Counted from the first letter of the stretch, positions 23,813 to 35,869 are shown. The stretch is DNA of 44,742 nt from Volvariella volvacea V23 (GCA_000349905.1 KB722748.1:621432-666173), one strand, 5' to 3'. Numbers and translations: made by a program. The notes: a model not told the origin generated them from the letters alone.

Positions 23813-24801
23813 GTATTAATATCTGTTCTGTACAATCATGCATGTTCCAAGTAGTCTTCCATTGAGAAACTGGCAGTAATCGTACTAGAGGAGCACCAAA
23901 GGGCAGATATCTGCCGCCTGTGGGCGATGGTCTAGTAAACTCTATATTTTGTACGCATATAATCACATCATTAGAGTTTTAACGGCTTGAAGTCTCCCAA
24001 AGCGCCATATCAACACATCGTTGAACTAGTGCAAAAAGACTTGTACGATATATCCCAACGCAGTGTGAGTATAGCTATCTCACATAATTGTGCAGACTTA
24101 CATCTACTATCGAATCGGAGTGGCAATCGGTATTAATTGGGGGAGCTCGTTCCCCTTTGTCTGGCGATGTCGAGATTACACTTAGCCATGTATCCAAGGT
24201 ATACAACGAAAAAAGAAAGCGAACGTGTGCCTCAAAGGAGGAAGGCACGGTCGTACAGAATTACGACCTCCTCTTCTAGGCTGGTATATTACAGCAGCAA
24301 AAACTTTGTCTGAGCCTCCTCAGCCAAACATTTCAGCGAGATTAAGTGCGGATACAGATACGGTGTTAATGCCCTACTCCAAATCGCCCTTATTCAAGTG
24401 TGAGTAAATGATACTTCAGCCTGTAAAAGTGGTGAGCAGATCCGTAATCTATCGGGTGTGTATACATACGATAAAAAGAACCACATAACCTTTTGTAAGC
24501 TACACATCAGGCCTCAGGNNNNNNNNNNNNNNNNNNNNNNNNNNNNNNNNNNNNNNNNNNNNNNNNNNNNNNNNNNNNNNNNNNNNNNNNNNNNNNNNNN
24601 NNNNNNNNNNNNNNNNNNCAAAACAGGGGATCCTCCTGACCAGCCATTTGCATCAGATACCTCGATTCAACGAATCCAAAAATTTGCGTATATAACGCGA
24701 GCAGTCTGGCACCCCAGAGATCCCTCACTACCGTGCACAAGCGTGGTCGTCCGACTTTCATCTGCCATCGGCTTCAGTTCTTATCACTTTCATCCATCGC
24801 C
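23813..24801. other. Intergenic with assembly gap
   Basis: No gene is supported. It holds the N gap at 24519-24618 and the upstream region of HRH copy 4. Confidence 0.5.
24519..24618. other. Assembly gap of 100 N
   Basis: Exactly 100 undetermined bases, a conventional placeholder, so the true distance between DUF4436-like copy B and HRH copy 4 is unknown. Confidence 0.98.
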
Positions 24802-25542
24802 ATGCCCCTCGCCCATTGGGAGCGCTACAACACCCTCCCCCCGCTGGAACACGCCCTGTCCGACAACCTGGCAGGCCGAGCCCTCCAGCGCGTGACCAAC
24901 AACCCCGAATTCAAGAAACTCCTCGCCAGCTATGCAGGATACGGCCTCTGCGTCGTCCACCGCCACACCGCCATTCATCCCGAACAGAGGATGATCCCCT
25001 TCAGGTCCAAGGACCCCACCTACGAGTTTCTCACCCTCCCGAGGAGGGAGAGGGGCGCCACCGCGCAAGCGTGGCTCATCAACGGCAAGGCGTTCGAGTT
25101 CACCTTGGGCTCGGACGAGCCAGAGGAGCAAGAGACCCCGCCGCCTCCGGCAGCGTTGCTGCAGGCATTCCAAAAAGCGCTTGGGTTTGCTCCTTCTGCC
25201 GACGGGGAGATCAGCATCTGGAACGAGCAGACGATCCTTGGAATCTGTCGCGTTGAGAAGCTACCTGGACCTCGAAATGGGTTAGTGCCATGTCTCTCTC
25301 TCCATCTGTTACGACGGTGCTGACTGCCAGCCAGATGGCCCCAATGGGTCGAGGAAACGAAAGGGAACAGGAACCTCCTGCGACGGGTGAGGGAGGGGGA
25401 GAGACCGTCTCTGCCAGATTATGCTATAACTTCTTGGCGTGGCGATACATTAGAGCCTCAGAACTGTTGTGTCCCGCTCGCGGGTGCCCCGCACAACAAT
25501 GTATGCCCTATGCCTTGGGTAGCTACTCCCGCTCCCAATTGA
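24802..25542 (+). CDS. HRH-motif family protein, copy 4 (intact)
   Basis: Function unknown. Exon 1 is 24802-25280 and exon 2 is 25335-25542, with a 54-nt intron (GTTAGT..CCAG), giving 228 residues with no frame lesion. It contains RYNTLPPLEHAL, YGLCVVHRHTAIHPEQRM, QAWLINGKAFEF, an acidic/proline linker (SDEPEEQETPPPP), QTILGICRVEK and, from exon 2, WPQWVEETKGNRNLLRRV with a Cys-containing tail (NCCVPLAG..VCPMPW). The acceptor was chosen by analogy with copies 2 and 3; the alternative upstream CAG gives no aligned exon 2. It is G+C-richer than copy 2 and rich in CpG, so it lies outside the decayed domain. EQxMI and NG[QK]AFEF tie it to copy 1. Probably soluble: no signal peptide or membrane helix. 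Confidence 0.82.
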
Positions 25543-26765
25543 TCAGCGCCTGGTCAGCTCAACGCTGGGAACCGACCTAGCGTACAACGTATCTCGAATA
25601 TGCTTTCAATTTGTGTTCAGGATTACGTCTGTACAGTAGTTTGAATTTGAGTTTCAGCGTGTGTGCCAACAGTTATCGCGTGAGTTTGGCAGCCACGATA
25701 TGTTCTCCTAGTCGATTGTTCTTCGTCGACACCTCCCGATGAGCTATACCTATTCTCGGCGACGGCCTGTATAGGATTTCGCGGTGCACCACATTCTGCA
25801 TCATGTGCCTATTCAATTCCTGCACATTGATTGGGTCAGGGCCCAATCTGTTAATCCAACTCATAGCACTCGTCTTTACGTCCACTCTGCCGATGACAAC
25901 ACAAGGCATGCATCACCACGCCACCAGCCATGCACAGACTCCGGGTCCTCCCAACCGCCACAATTGCAATCGCAATCTCCACTTGCACACAAAGGACCTC
26001 GTCGCCTCATCTACCGCATTCATGAGTTTCCAGTTCACTCTCCTTCCAGAACGCCCACTCACCTATTTCATATCCACGCGTCGCTATACTCCATCACACT
26101 TCCGGACCGTCTGTTGTCGATACAACGCTACACCTCAACAGAGAGAGATGCGTCCGTGTGTCCATCTCCTGGCGCCGTGCATCGGGAGCGTCCACTGGCT
26201 GAGCCGACCATAAATTACCGTACCCAGCCCGGACACGAAGAGGATCAAAGAGCGATGGTACCAGATCCAGATCCAGACCCAGACCGAGGGCACAACACAT
26301 TACCCGAGTCGCGATGGACACCGACGGGTACGATAGCGCTTTCCGAGCTCCAAGTCCGAGTGGGCGCACATTCAAATGCAGAGCGTGGGATCGCATGCCA
26401 GTGTGGGAGCCGGCAGTACAAGTTGCACAGTAGCGCAAGCGGGACAGCATCATGCGCTCTAGAAGCCAGAGTCTGGGGTAAACCAGAGCCGATGCGCGAT
26501 AACGGGACGTTTGTACGGCGATTTCGGTTCCCTGTCTTCATCGCCAAGCTTGCGTCAATCCTGCAACGGCGTTACAGAGGTGACACTCACTGAAAACACT
26601 CGTGCTGACCGGCCACTAGTACAGCTGAGGGCTCGACGCGGCGGTGCCAGAGATGGGGACAACCCCGTATCGTGTCGCATCGTATCATAGATCATGTAAC
26701 TTTGAAGACGAGACATGGAGGGTCTTGCATTGAACCAATGCGGTTGCCTATTCACCCGCCGCCCG

Positions 26766-26787
26766 ATTAACCCAGAAGGGGTAAAAG
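26766..26787 (+). repeat. 22-bp exact repeat, first copy
   Basis: ATTAACCCAGAAGGGGTAAA followed by AG; identical to 27272-27293. It contains the imperfect palindromic core CCCAGAAGGGG. Confidence 0.8.
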
Positions 26788-27271
26788 GTAAAAGCTACAG
26801 GAAAGGCGACTCGGACTGGCTGTATCCAAACGACAGCGCCGTAATGGATCAGCCTTGTCCCATTGCAATACATCATGACTTTAGCCACGATGCATGGCTG
26901 GGAGATGGAGGCGCGTTCGATCGAGGGCTCGGCGCGGACAGTAAAGAACGGGGCCATCTAGACGAGCAGGGGTTTATATTCTTGCATCGTGTAGGCGTCG
27001 CCTTGTAGGAGCTCGTCTTTACAGTTTCAACAGCCAATCGTTGCCCATAGCAAAAACCACGCTCTACGTCGTCGCGCAGCATGGCACGACGTACGCCGTT
27101 CCTATTCGCAAAGCCTCCATTTTCACACCAATAAGCACCAATAAAGACAGCTCCACTCACCTCCCAAATCCATCGCTTTGTACGCATCTGCTACAATCCA
27201 GGAGACGAGTCGTCGATCACATAAACGGTGCTTTCTGCAATTAATTAAGTGGGCACCATGATGGTCAACTA

Positions 27272-27293
27272 ATTAACCCAGAAGGGGTAAAAG
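27272..27293 (+). repeat. 22-bp exact repeat, second copy
   Basis: Identical to 26766-26787, in the same orientation 506 bp downstream. The flanks do not match well, so it may be an element end or a conserved motif. Confidence 0.8.
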
Positions 27294-27413
27294 CCCACAC
27301 AAACGCTTCCACACGCAGGGAGGACAGCGCTGTGATGGCCAGGGATTAACCTTTTCCTATCGCGATCGCGACACCAATCTCCATCATGAAGATCGACGTT
27401 AATCCCGGTGGTG

Positions 27414-27735
27414 ATCAATATCAGCATTGACGTCGACGTCAATGGGCGCTAAAGCTAATTGCATTAACAGATGATAGGCGCTAGGCAGATAACGCTGATC
27501 TAAGCATGATGATAAGATAAGATCGGGTCACGTAGCACCACGTCAGCAACTGGCCGTGGACTGGACGTCGTACGAGCTTGGTAGAATGATGTCGTCGCCC
27601 ATATCGCACGCCGAACAGGCCAAGCCAGGATTCGGCAATTCTCGAGCAATGCAACGCACCACCCACGCTGATGTACTGTACAGCACGAACAGCATCGCCA
27701 CACGCTCGCGAGTGGGCAATGGGCATGAGAGGACT
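27414..27735 (+). repeat. Dispersed repeat, copy 2
   Basis: Partner of 12595-12860, with an extra segment of about 40 bp after the GCTAGGCAG motif. This copy is richer in CpG, whereas copy 1 shows more TG/CA and A+T. Confidence 0.75.
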
Positions 27736-28429
27736 TGATATCGCCGGGGCGCAGGTTACTAAGACGCTTTTGAAGCTGAACAAGCAGGGTACACGTCAGC
27801 CACTACACAGGATGGAATCGGACTTTGCAAGGCAGTACCCAGTGGAAGGGCATGGAATCCGGAGAGCCGTGCCGGCGTCGGTGTCTAACTGTGGGCGTTG
27901 CGGCTACAAACTCAAAATTCGAGCAGAGCACTGAAGGATGGCAAGGGTAACCAAGTTGTGTGAGGAAATAGAGTTTTGGTTTCCAGGTGTACGTACTTGA
28001 TAGCTGCGTGCTATGTAGGTAGGTACGAATGATTGAGCAAGCACTAGCCCGCGCGAGCCTTGTGGAGCTGGGTCGTGGTGATGGAAAAAATGATACTCGG
28101 CACCGGCTATTGGCATTATCAAGACAGAAAATCAGGCAATCGTTGTTGCAAAGCGCTGGGCCATGCAGTCCTCGGAGACCGATGAGAGAAGGAGGACGGA
28201 AGGAGACAATCCGGGATTCATAAAACGGAATATCAAGGCGAGTGCTCTAGTGGATCCGGGTGGGATGGGAGAAATAATTGTTGGCTGTGACGGGCACGAT
28301 GTTGATCTTCGGAGGCTAGGCCCGAAAAGGAAAGGGGAAGCAAACAGAGCAACAAACGGAAATTGGATCACTCCCGGAGAGATTGAACAGGACAAGTCCA
28401 AGTCCGTCCACTGTCCCAGTCAGCGACGA

Positions 28430-28490
28430 CGACGTTCTCCCCTCCTCCTCGCACTGTTTCGCTTCTTTTTTTCTTTCTTATTTTTTGTTA
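28430..28490 (+). promoter_or_regulatory. Pyrimidine-rich tract upstream of large gene
   Basis: A C/T-dominated stretch (TCTCCCCTCCTCCTC, then TTCTTTTTTTCTTTCTTATT) ends about 110 bp before the ATG at 28600. CT-rich tracts are common just upstream of transcription starts in filamentous fungi; assignment as promoter is inference. Confidence 0.35.
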
Positions 28491-28599
28491 ATTGACACGC
28501 CCACGACAGTCGACGTCAGGAGAGGATCAGAAGTGCACTTTCTCGACAAACTTGAGCAAGCCAATGACTGCATTTGGGACGAATTCTGCTACAGTTACT

Positions 28600-31500
28600 A
28601 TGGCACATTCAAGACCGTCGAAACATACGCCCATGCCTCTGCTTCTCGAGTCCTTCCCTGTCCCACCCTCGCACATCCCACAGACCCCCAGCTCGCCTGG
28701 CCCACCGCCCTCCCGCCCCCCCTCGTTTCCTCTGCCTCCCGTCCCCGGCCCCTCAAAAATATCTGAGCATGACACCCTGCTCTTCCTCACCTCACGGCGG
28801 TCCTCCCGACTCTCCGTCGCCACCCGCCGCGACTCGGTGATCAGCACGTCCAGCAGCACAGGAGGCAGCGGCCGGGGCGGTGGCAGCGTCTCGCCCGGCC
28901 CAGAATCCATCACAAACTCGCCTTCTCCCCTGGCCGGACGTCCTTCCATCGCCTTTTCAATTTCCGAGGAAGACCCCGCGAACGACGACACCTACCTTTC
29001 CTCGAGCACCACCCACCTCAGCCCGGACCAGCACCAGCTCCTCACCCGGCTCACCGTCTCTCCTGTCCCGCTCTCCGACATTTCAGACGACGAGTCGCGT
29101 CCCCCGCCGCCCCCGATGCTGTCCTTCCGCTCCCTGCGATCGAGCCAAGACGCGGGTCTTTCAATGTCCATGCTGTCAATGGCTTCTTTGGCACCTCGTG
29201 CAGTCTCCCCCGCCCCCTCGTTGGCATTCACAATCTCGAACCCAAACACACCCTCGTCCAAGCGGACCGCGAACACGATCCGGCGACGCATCCACCACGC
29301 AGCCAACGAGAGCATCTCCTCCATTGACATGCACGATCTCCCCCATGCCGACGAAGAAGAAGCAGCAGCAGATTCGCAGACTTCTCTCCCTCCTCTCCCC
29401 CCCAAATCCCCTTCTCTCCCCATGTCCGCACCTCCGACCACAACCGAGCTTGCGAGCTCCCCAGTCGACCCGTTGACCCTCCACCTCCAGATGCGCGCCG
29501 CACGCTCGCGTTCCGCGTCGCACAAGCAGGCTCTCCGGGCCCGCAGCACGTCCCCCTCGCGCGCCAGAGCCTCCCTCCGCTCGTCCTCGCAGGACGAACC
29601 GCCCCCCGTGCCCTCCATCCCACAGAGCCACCCTCCTCTCCCCAGCGACACCACCATCCGCCAACAACAACAGAGTCCCCCTCCGTCCTCGTCCCATATA
29701 TCCCCTCCGCTAAATCCCCCTACTCTCGGCCTGATCCTCCCCTCACCCACCACTCCACAGTACCAGAACCCGCACCCCCGTTCTGTATCCACATTCACGG
29801 ACCGCGAACGCGCGCCCCACTCCCCCACACCTCTCCACCGTCCCCTCCCCTCCATGCGCGACCACCCGGATGACGCACAGAGCAGCACCAAGACCAACGA
29901 CTCTCCGCTCGCCCACACGAGCTCTAAATCCGCGGGCGCAATCAACATCAGCGATAAATGCACCCCGGCGAAGCGGAGCGCCAGCTCCCAAGCCCACACA
30001 CAGTCAAAGTCACTCTCGACCTTGCACACACCACCGGATCCTCGCTCTTCTGACAAATCGGATGGAGACCGGGCTCCAAGTCCAGATATAAAAACCATCA
30101 TCCGCTCCACGCCCAAACCGCGCCGCAAGTCGTCTTCCTATTTCTCTTCCCCCATGCCCCGATCCAGGAGCCAGTCCCGTCCTCGAGCCGGAACGGGAAC
30201 AGGTGCAGGTGCAGGATCAGGCAGTGCCAGTGCGGCGCCTAGTCTGGCGGGAAGTGCGAGAACGGGCAGGGCAATCAGCGATCGTCTGATCGGGACGGGA
30301 ACGGGAAGTAATGGTAGTCTGAACACACGTGGTGTGCGAAGCCGGAACGAGTCGCTCAATTCGTCGACTTCCGGCGGTTCTGCCTCTGCGTCTGCGTCGA
30401 TTTCGGGCGCGACGAGGACGTCGTGGACGACTGCTACGAGCGTGGACGAGTTTGGTCGTAAAGTGTCGGCGAGCCAGCACCAGCACCAACAGGGAGAGAG
30501 GGAAGAGGAGGAGGACTATGGTGTCCCGCTGTCTGCGTCGGATTCGAGATCGGACAAGTATGGTTCTGGGTTTGGGTTTGGGAGTTTTAGCGTGCAGGAT
30601 GGGTATGCGTATGGGTTTGGGGATCCTTCATCCGCAGGAGGGGGAGGGGGAGGTGTGGTGGATCTGAACATGGACGACGAAGAGGCCGTGACGAGGTTCG
30701 AGAGACAGCTCGAAGGCCGCGATGGTGGAGGGAGCGACTCGGATTCGAGTCTGGATCTGCATACCCCACTACCGTGAGTTTTATTCCTCTCTTTCATCCC
30801 GAGAGCCCCACCTTTATATATACTTATCGATTTGGGGTGCCCACTTGCTGACTTGTGTTTTCTACTCCCGTTGTTTTGCTTTCCATTCTCTGCGGCTTGC
30901 GGTTCTAGGCATTTGATGCTCCGCCATGGACTGTTATCGCCCAATTCAAAGTTGTTACCCCAAAATGCGAATGGCGACAAGACGCACGATCGGCCGGGGA
31001 GTATTGCGTCTGTAGGTGAGTACAGCACACCTTGCTCCTGCTCTTCGTCTTGTTCTTCGTCTCCGACTTGGGCTGTTTATCCTCCTACGTCCTTATCTTC
31101 TTCCCACACTTTCTGTCATCTTGCGGGAACTTGAGAACCCAAAAAGCTTCCCAACACCGCCCACATATATACCCTCCTCCCAAACATTCCCTCTTCCAAA
31201 AAAATTTCCCCATTTCCCTTCTCCCTCAGCCCTTGTACTCCCTCTGCCGGGGGGCGTTGTCGGGCTCTACGGGAACCCGGTCATGTCTGCTCTATGATTG
31301 GCCCACTCAGGATGCATGACTCAGGAGCTCACCGAGACGTTTACTTCGCGGTTCGACCAGCAACCCTTGATACGTCCCACCTGATCAGCTGCGGCCTCAT
31401 GTTTAAACCTGATTGGCCGGCTGGGCGTGCTTTAATTGAACGAGTCCTTCATTTGCTGGCCTGTGTTCCGGGGTCATTTCATTTGGGGAAATATAGCCCC

Positions 31501-33716
31501 GGCCCTATGTGTTTCGTTCGAGTTTTTCTATTTCGTCGACATCCCTATCCCTATATTCCCATCTTCATCTTCATCCCTTGTGTCTTCTCTTTCTCTTTCT
31601 CTTTCTTTTTCTGCTTGTGCTTGTGCTTCTTCTCTTCCACCTTTCCTCCACCCGTCGCAAAAATTGATGGCTAATGAACCCGGGATGTAATTTTCTCTCC
31701 GGACGACAGGGTCGGTGATGACGAAATCAGGCGTGATGAAGGACGAGAGGGATACGCCCAAGAGGCGACACCGACACCGCGATGGAAAGCTGTTGAGAGG
31801 CGGTATAGGGCTTACCACTGGCCTGGGCTGGAGCGACAGGTTCGTTCTCTGGCCCTCTTATTCCGACATGCCACCCATTAATGTTGATTCTGGCCTACAG
31901 CGAGGATGAAGACGCACCGTCGCCGCTGACGAGACGGATATCGTCTCTGAACCTGTCGAGGAGGTCCTCGGCCACGTCGGTGGTCTCGAGTTCGTCACAG
32001 CAGTACAACACCTTCTCTGGCTACTCGAGCAAGCACCAACCCCGCACACCCCACTCAGCCCACCCCCTCTCGAGGTCCTACTCCAGCGGAACAACGTTCG
32101 GAAAGGACAGGAGACCGCATGGATATGGCGACGAAGACACGGGCGACTTTGGCGACCCGGTGGACCCCTACTTGGCCAGATCCGCAAGTGCAAGTGCACG
32201 CACACGCACGAGCACGAGCGGTGTGGGCGGCGAGGAGGATATGAAGCGCGTTTCTGTTGCCTCTGCCCCTGCTTCGAGCATCGGTGGTGGTGGTGGGAGA
32301 AGCGGGCTGTCAAAGTCGATCAGCGGGTCGAGGTATTTGAAAGGAGGGAGAGCGCTATCTCCCGGTGCAGGAGCAGGTACAGGCGGTGGCGGTGGATCGG
32401 TCCCCCCTACGTCGTGGAACCAAGGTGGACGAAAGTCGAGGACGAGTGGGGATAGCCATTCTGGATCTGGGTACAGATCGAACGAGGTCGGTGTTAACAC
32501 GCGCATATATTCCTCGGCTGTAATTGGACTAACGACCCACCAACAACAGCAGTATAATCAACAACAGACCCTGCTATCACCTGAGGAGATGGTGAGGACG
32601 CCCTCGACGTCGTCGACGCATAGCATCCCGTTGCCTGCGACGCCGTACGATGAGGTGGGGGATAGCGCTGCTATCGCCTCTCCGTCGACGTCCACGCCTA
32701 CCTCGACTTTCCCGATTTCGTTGCCGCCTTCTCTGCTTAATGCGGATAGAGATAAGAGTCTCCCTCCTCTGCCAGGTCAAGCACCCCTCCCGGCGCGAAC
32801 GCCAAAGAAGTCTGGAATCGCGCATCCTTCGGGCGGGCTTGGGATGAAGAGGTACCCGTCGAGTCTGGCGCTCAAGGGTGCAAGTGGGATCGCGATGCCG
32901 AGGTCGACAAAGACGGCGTTCTCCCCATCTGCTTCTACTTCTACGCCAGGAGCAGCTCCGGGAGCGGATGTCGCAAAGACGTTGTCTGCGCCTCCCGCAA
33001 CTGCAACTGCTGCACCGGCTACAGCCCGCCCATTGCAATTGCCGAAAGCGCAACGATTCAGCGACGGAAGCGCCGGCGATCGACCTGCTGTGCCTGTTCC
33101 CGTTCCGAGCGGGGCAGGGCGGTCGACGTCTATTCCTGCACCCGGTGCTGGCTCTAGCGTTGGCACCAGTCTACCCACGACACCCATCCGGCCTAGCGCC
33201 GCTGGCACGGCGGCGGCTCCTCCAACCCGGTCTCTGGCATACTCAAGGTCCATGGCCTCTCTCTCGACGCCCACACCGGGATCTAACATCGGAGGCGGAT
33301 CACCGGTTCCTGCAGTTCCCGCATTACCCGCATCGGCTTCTGCGTCTTCTGCTTCCGCGCATACATTGAGATCCGCCTCGTCGGGATATGGATTGCGACA
33401 GCCTGCTTTGAGATCAGCAAACGCCGCTCCTCCACCTACGTCTTCCTTGCCCGGAATCCCCACCGCTGGCGTGCACCCTGGCGCTGGCGCTGGGAATGGA
33501 TCAACGACAAGACCGCTATCAGACGGAGCGGGCGCAGGCGCGAGTGGTCTGACCTCTCCTAGACCGAGACCGAGGATTGGGACGGGTATGACGTACAGGA
33601 CCAGCCAGCTCGGTGCGCCGAGCAGGATGAGGCTGCCTTCTGTTATTGGACTGGCTAGTCTCGTTCCTGCTACTTCTGGCGCAGGTGCGGGTGCGGCTGG
33701 TGGGAATGCTATTTGA
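28600..33716 (+). CDS. Large Ser/Pro/Ala-rich disordered protein, 1408 residues
   Basis: Unrecognised function. Exons 28600-30773, 30909-31015, 31710-31839 and 31901-33716 join in phase. The first ATG at 28600 has A at -3 and G at +4; the frame also opens further upstream without a good ATG. The N-terminus is short and ordered-looking (KHTPMPLLLESFPVPPSHIP, then ISEHDTLLFLTSRRSSRLS). The rest is low-complexity Ser/Pro/Gly/Ala with many RRxS and SP sites, suggesting a phosphorylated scaffold. An island across exons 3-4, GLGWSDSEDEDAPSPLTRRI followed by SSLNLSRR, and the last residues (RMRLPSVIGLASLVPATSG) look like conserved motifs in the middle of disorder. No catalytic domain, signal peptide or membrane helix. 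Intron 2 is 694 nt, far longer than others here. The sequence is G+C-rich and intact despite many C runs. Confidence 0.85.
31016..31709 (+). other. Unusually long intron with pyrimidine tracts
   Basis: This 694-nt intron (GTGAGT..ACAG) contains long CT runs near 31570-31640 and stops in all frames of the host gene. It could hide an alternative exon or promoter; I see no gene in it. Confidence 0.7.
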
Positions 33717-34906
33717 GATGGATCATGGTGGTAGTGTGTAAGTTTTTGGTGCTGGAAGATGAATAGATGGATGAATGGGTTTGGAAGGGAGCAGGAACAG
33801 GAACAAGGATAGATAGGTCGCTTTGTTGCCTCTTCTTCTCCCTTTTTGCCCTTTCCCTCCCCTTTCTTTCTTTTCACTTTTTTCTTTCTTTTTGCATTGG
33901 TGACGCTTTCATTTGGAGCAAGGGAAATAGAAGCTACAATCCGCATTGATATTAGAATGCGTAATGCTTTTACCATCTTACCTTCGTATTTCGATACTTC
34001 AAGTACATACCGATCTTTCCACCTTCCTTTTACCTTCTCTTATACTTCGCACCATATACTCGTACTCGTATTCGTATTCGTATTCGTATTCCTGGAACTT
34101 GTTAGTGTGTTAAAGTACGCGAACCAAACCTCGTCTTTGTTTTCAGTACACTTGTCTTTCCCTTCGTCCTCAAACCCCCTTTTGAACGCTTTTGACTTCG
34201 ACTTCGATTTGTCCATTACTAGCACACCTTTGTCCACAGTCGTTCATTTTGTTTGCCCTCTTTTTCTTTTCTTCACCCCTTTTGACACTTTGGAGTAGCA
34301 TATATTAGTAGTATACCGATATACATACAGTACAGTGGCGTTTATATACCCCCCCAGAGATCAAATACAGACTTTGATTCAACATCCGGGATGCTTTTGG
34401 ATATGGCTCTACGCGCAACAGATATAGACAAATTATTGATGTCGGTGTCGTTCTATCGCATCCCCCTAAGGGTGAACACATCCACATTTCTGTCTTACCA
34501 CTGCAGTCCGGCAACATGGTGTCTCAGCTCGTATAGGAGGGCTATGGCGTAAGGATATTTGGACCCGGTTCGCTCATAGACTTTCCACTCTATGGATTGC
34601 ACACCTAACTCCACCTTTTTTACCTGCCTCTCCACAACGAACTTTGGTTACAGGAAGTCCCTTCTTTTTTCAGAATAGATATCGTTCGCGATCCTCCCAA
34701 CTTCGCCATCAGCGATCCCATTCCGCCCAAGAAATGGGTTTTCAATCCAACTCCTGTCATCACACACTGTCTTCTTCTCCGACGCACACACCACCCTCTC
34801 GTTCATAAGGTTAGAGTTCGACAGGGCTCTGGCCAACATCCTCCATGCACGAAAAAACGACTAGCAAGGTTTCGGCGAGCAAGAATCGGCGATTGGTAGG
34901 GATAAA
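33717..34906. other. Intergenic
   Basis: A pyrimidine-rich stretch at 33830-33900 and a CGTATT hexanucleotide microsatellite (about 34062-34092) lie downstream of the large gene. No gene is supported. Confidence 0.6.
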
Positions 34907-35869
34907 ATGGAATTTAGCGCAGCTGATGTTCCAAGCACGTACCCTAATCTATTCTACGGTGAAGAACAGACGTCCATGCTACGGGGTGTCTCCATTTTAG
35001 GTCACCCCGGTATTGGTGCGTTTCCCTCATACCCCAATCTGGCATTTTATTGAATTCACCACAAATAGGGAAGTCGGTATTTATCGATATGCTCCTCGCC
35101 TTGCGCCTTCAAGCCAAAAAGCCGACCGTCTTGTTGTCCGGTCGTATCATGACTCCCACCATTTTTTCTGCTGATGGAGTGACTAAAGTCACCGTGACGA
35201 GGTTTCCCCATGCTATGCTGAGGCTGCCACGCACTACCTGGATGCTTGGTAGACTCGTGCTCGTGGATGATGAACATTCCTGAATTTATCATCGCATCGG
35301 GATTGTTCATCGTTCAAGCCGCCTGTAATTTGGTGCCTGCCTTGCTTGAGGCAACCTACGTCATGAAGCCGTTTTCCCTAGCAGAATTGATTATGGAGTG
35401 AGGGATATATGTAGTTCTGATCACACTCCTGTTTGCTAACGCTTAAGGATTGGTAGGCGTTCCACATCTACACCAAAAGAGAAAAATCTTCAGATATTTT
35501 TCCAGCGCTACCCCCTATCCGCATCGATGGTGTACAAGTATGCAGATGCAATTGAGGGATACGATGGCATTATAAAAGCATCTGTTGACGTGCTAACAAT
35601 CCAACGCTTGGATGCTATGGGGCAAGACTTCATTGACGATGTTCTACGAATAGTTTTCATCGAACACCTTTTTACTATCTATCCTACAAACACACGAAGG
35701 GACAACACGAAGGGACAGGGATGTGCATATAGCAAGCCCCTATATCTTGAGACTTCTTAAACAGCAGCTCCAGGAGGGATTGAGGGAATACAGGGTAGAA
35801 CTACATAGGAGGCTCCGTCACCCAGCATTCAGACCAGTGCTCGATAGTCTCTTCCTCCCGCAGGAGTAG
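34907..35869 (+). pseudogene. Crinkler/RHS-like P-loop ATPase remnant
   Basis: Resembles the large family of basidiomycete Crinkler/RHS-type ATPases, whose roles are largely unknown. Exon 1 (34907-35015, MEFSAADVPSTYPNLFYG..) and the next exon (from 35069) join to give the Walker A motif GHPGIGKS, split by a 53-nt intron. Then KPTVLL and a Walker B-like CLVDS follow, but an extra base at about 35242 shifts the frame between them. The shifted frame continues IPEFIIASGLFIVQAA and VMKPFSLAELIME. After another intron near 35398-35450 come QDFIDDVLR and, following a further shift near 35720, ASPYILRLLKQQLQEGLRE and LHRRLRHPAFRPVLDSLF before a stop at 35869. The N-terminal part of the family is missing. 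Most likely a pseudogene. Confidence 0.6.

Larger units (their letters stand above)
25543..28599. other. Intergenic with dispersed repeats
   Basis: Contains the repeat at 27414-27735, a pair of identical 22-bp motifs (26766 and 27272) and a short GATCCA-type microsatellite near 26265. A long open frame, 25784-26593, lacks supporting homology. 28430-28490 is a pyrimidine-rich tract before the next gene. Confidence 0.5.

Noticed and set aside
25784..26593. Open frame of 269 codons
   Set aside because: Composition is odd (His/Pro/Arg/Ser-rich), other frames on both strands are also open here, there is no recognised motif, and part of it is a GATCCA microsatellite. Not supported as a gene.
28992..30128. 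378-codon minus-strand open frame
   Set aside because: It is the antisense shadow of the G+C-rich first exon of the 1408-residue protein; no independent motif.
32777..33976. 399-codon minus-strand open frame
   Set aside because: Antisense shadow of the last exon of the same gene, caused by low stop frequency in biased codons.
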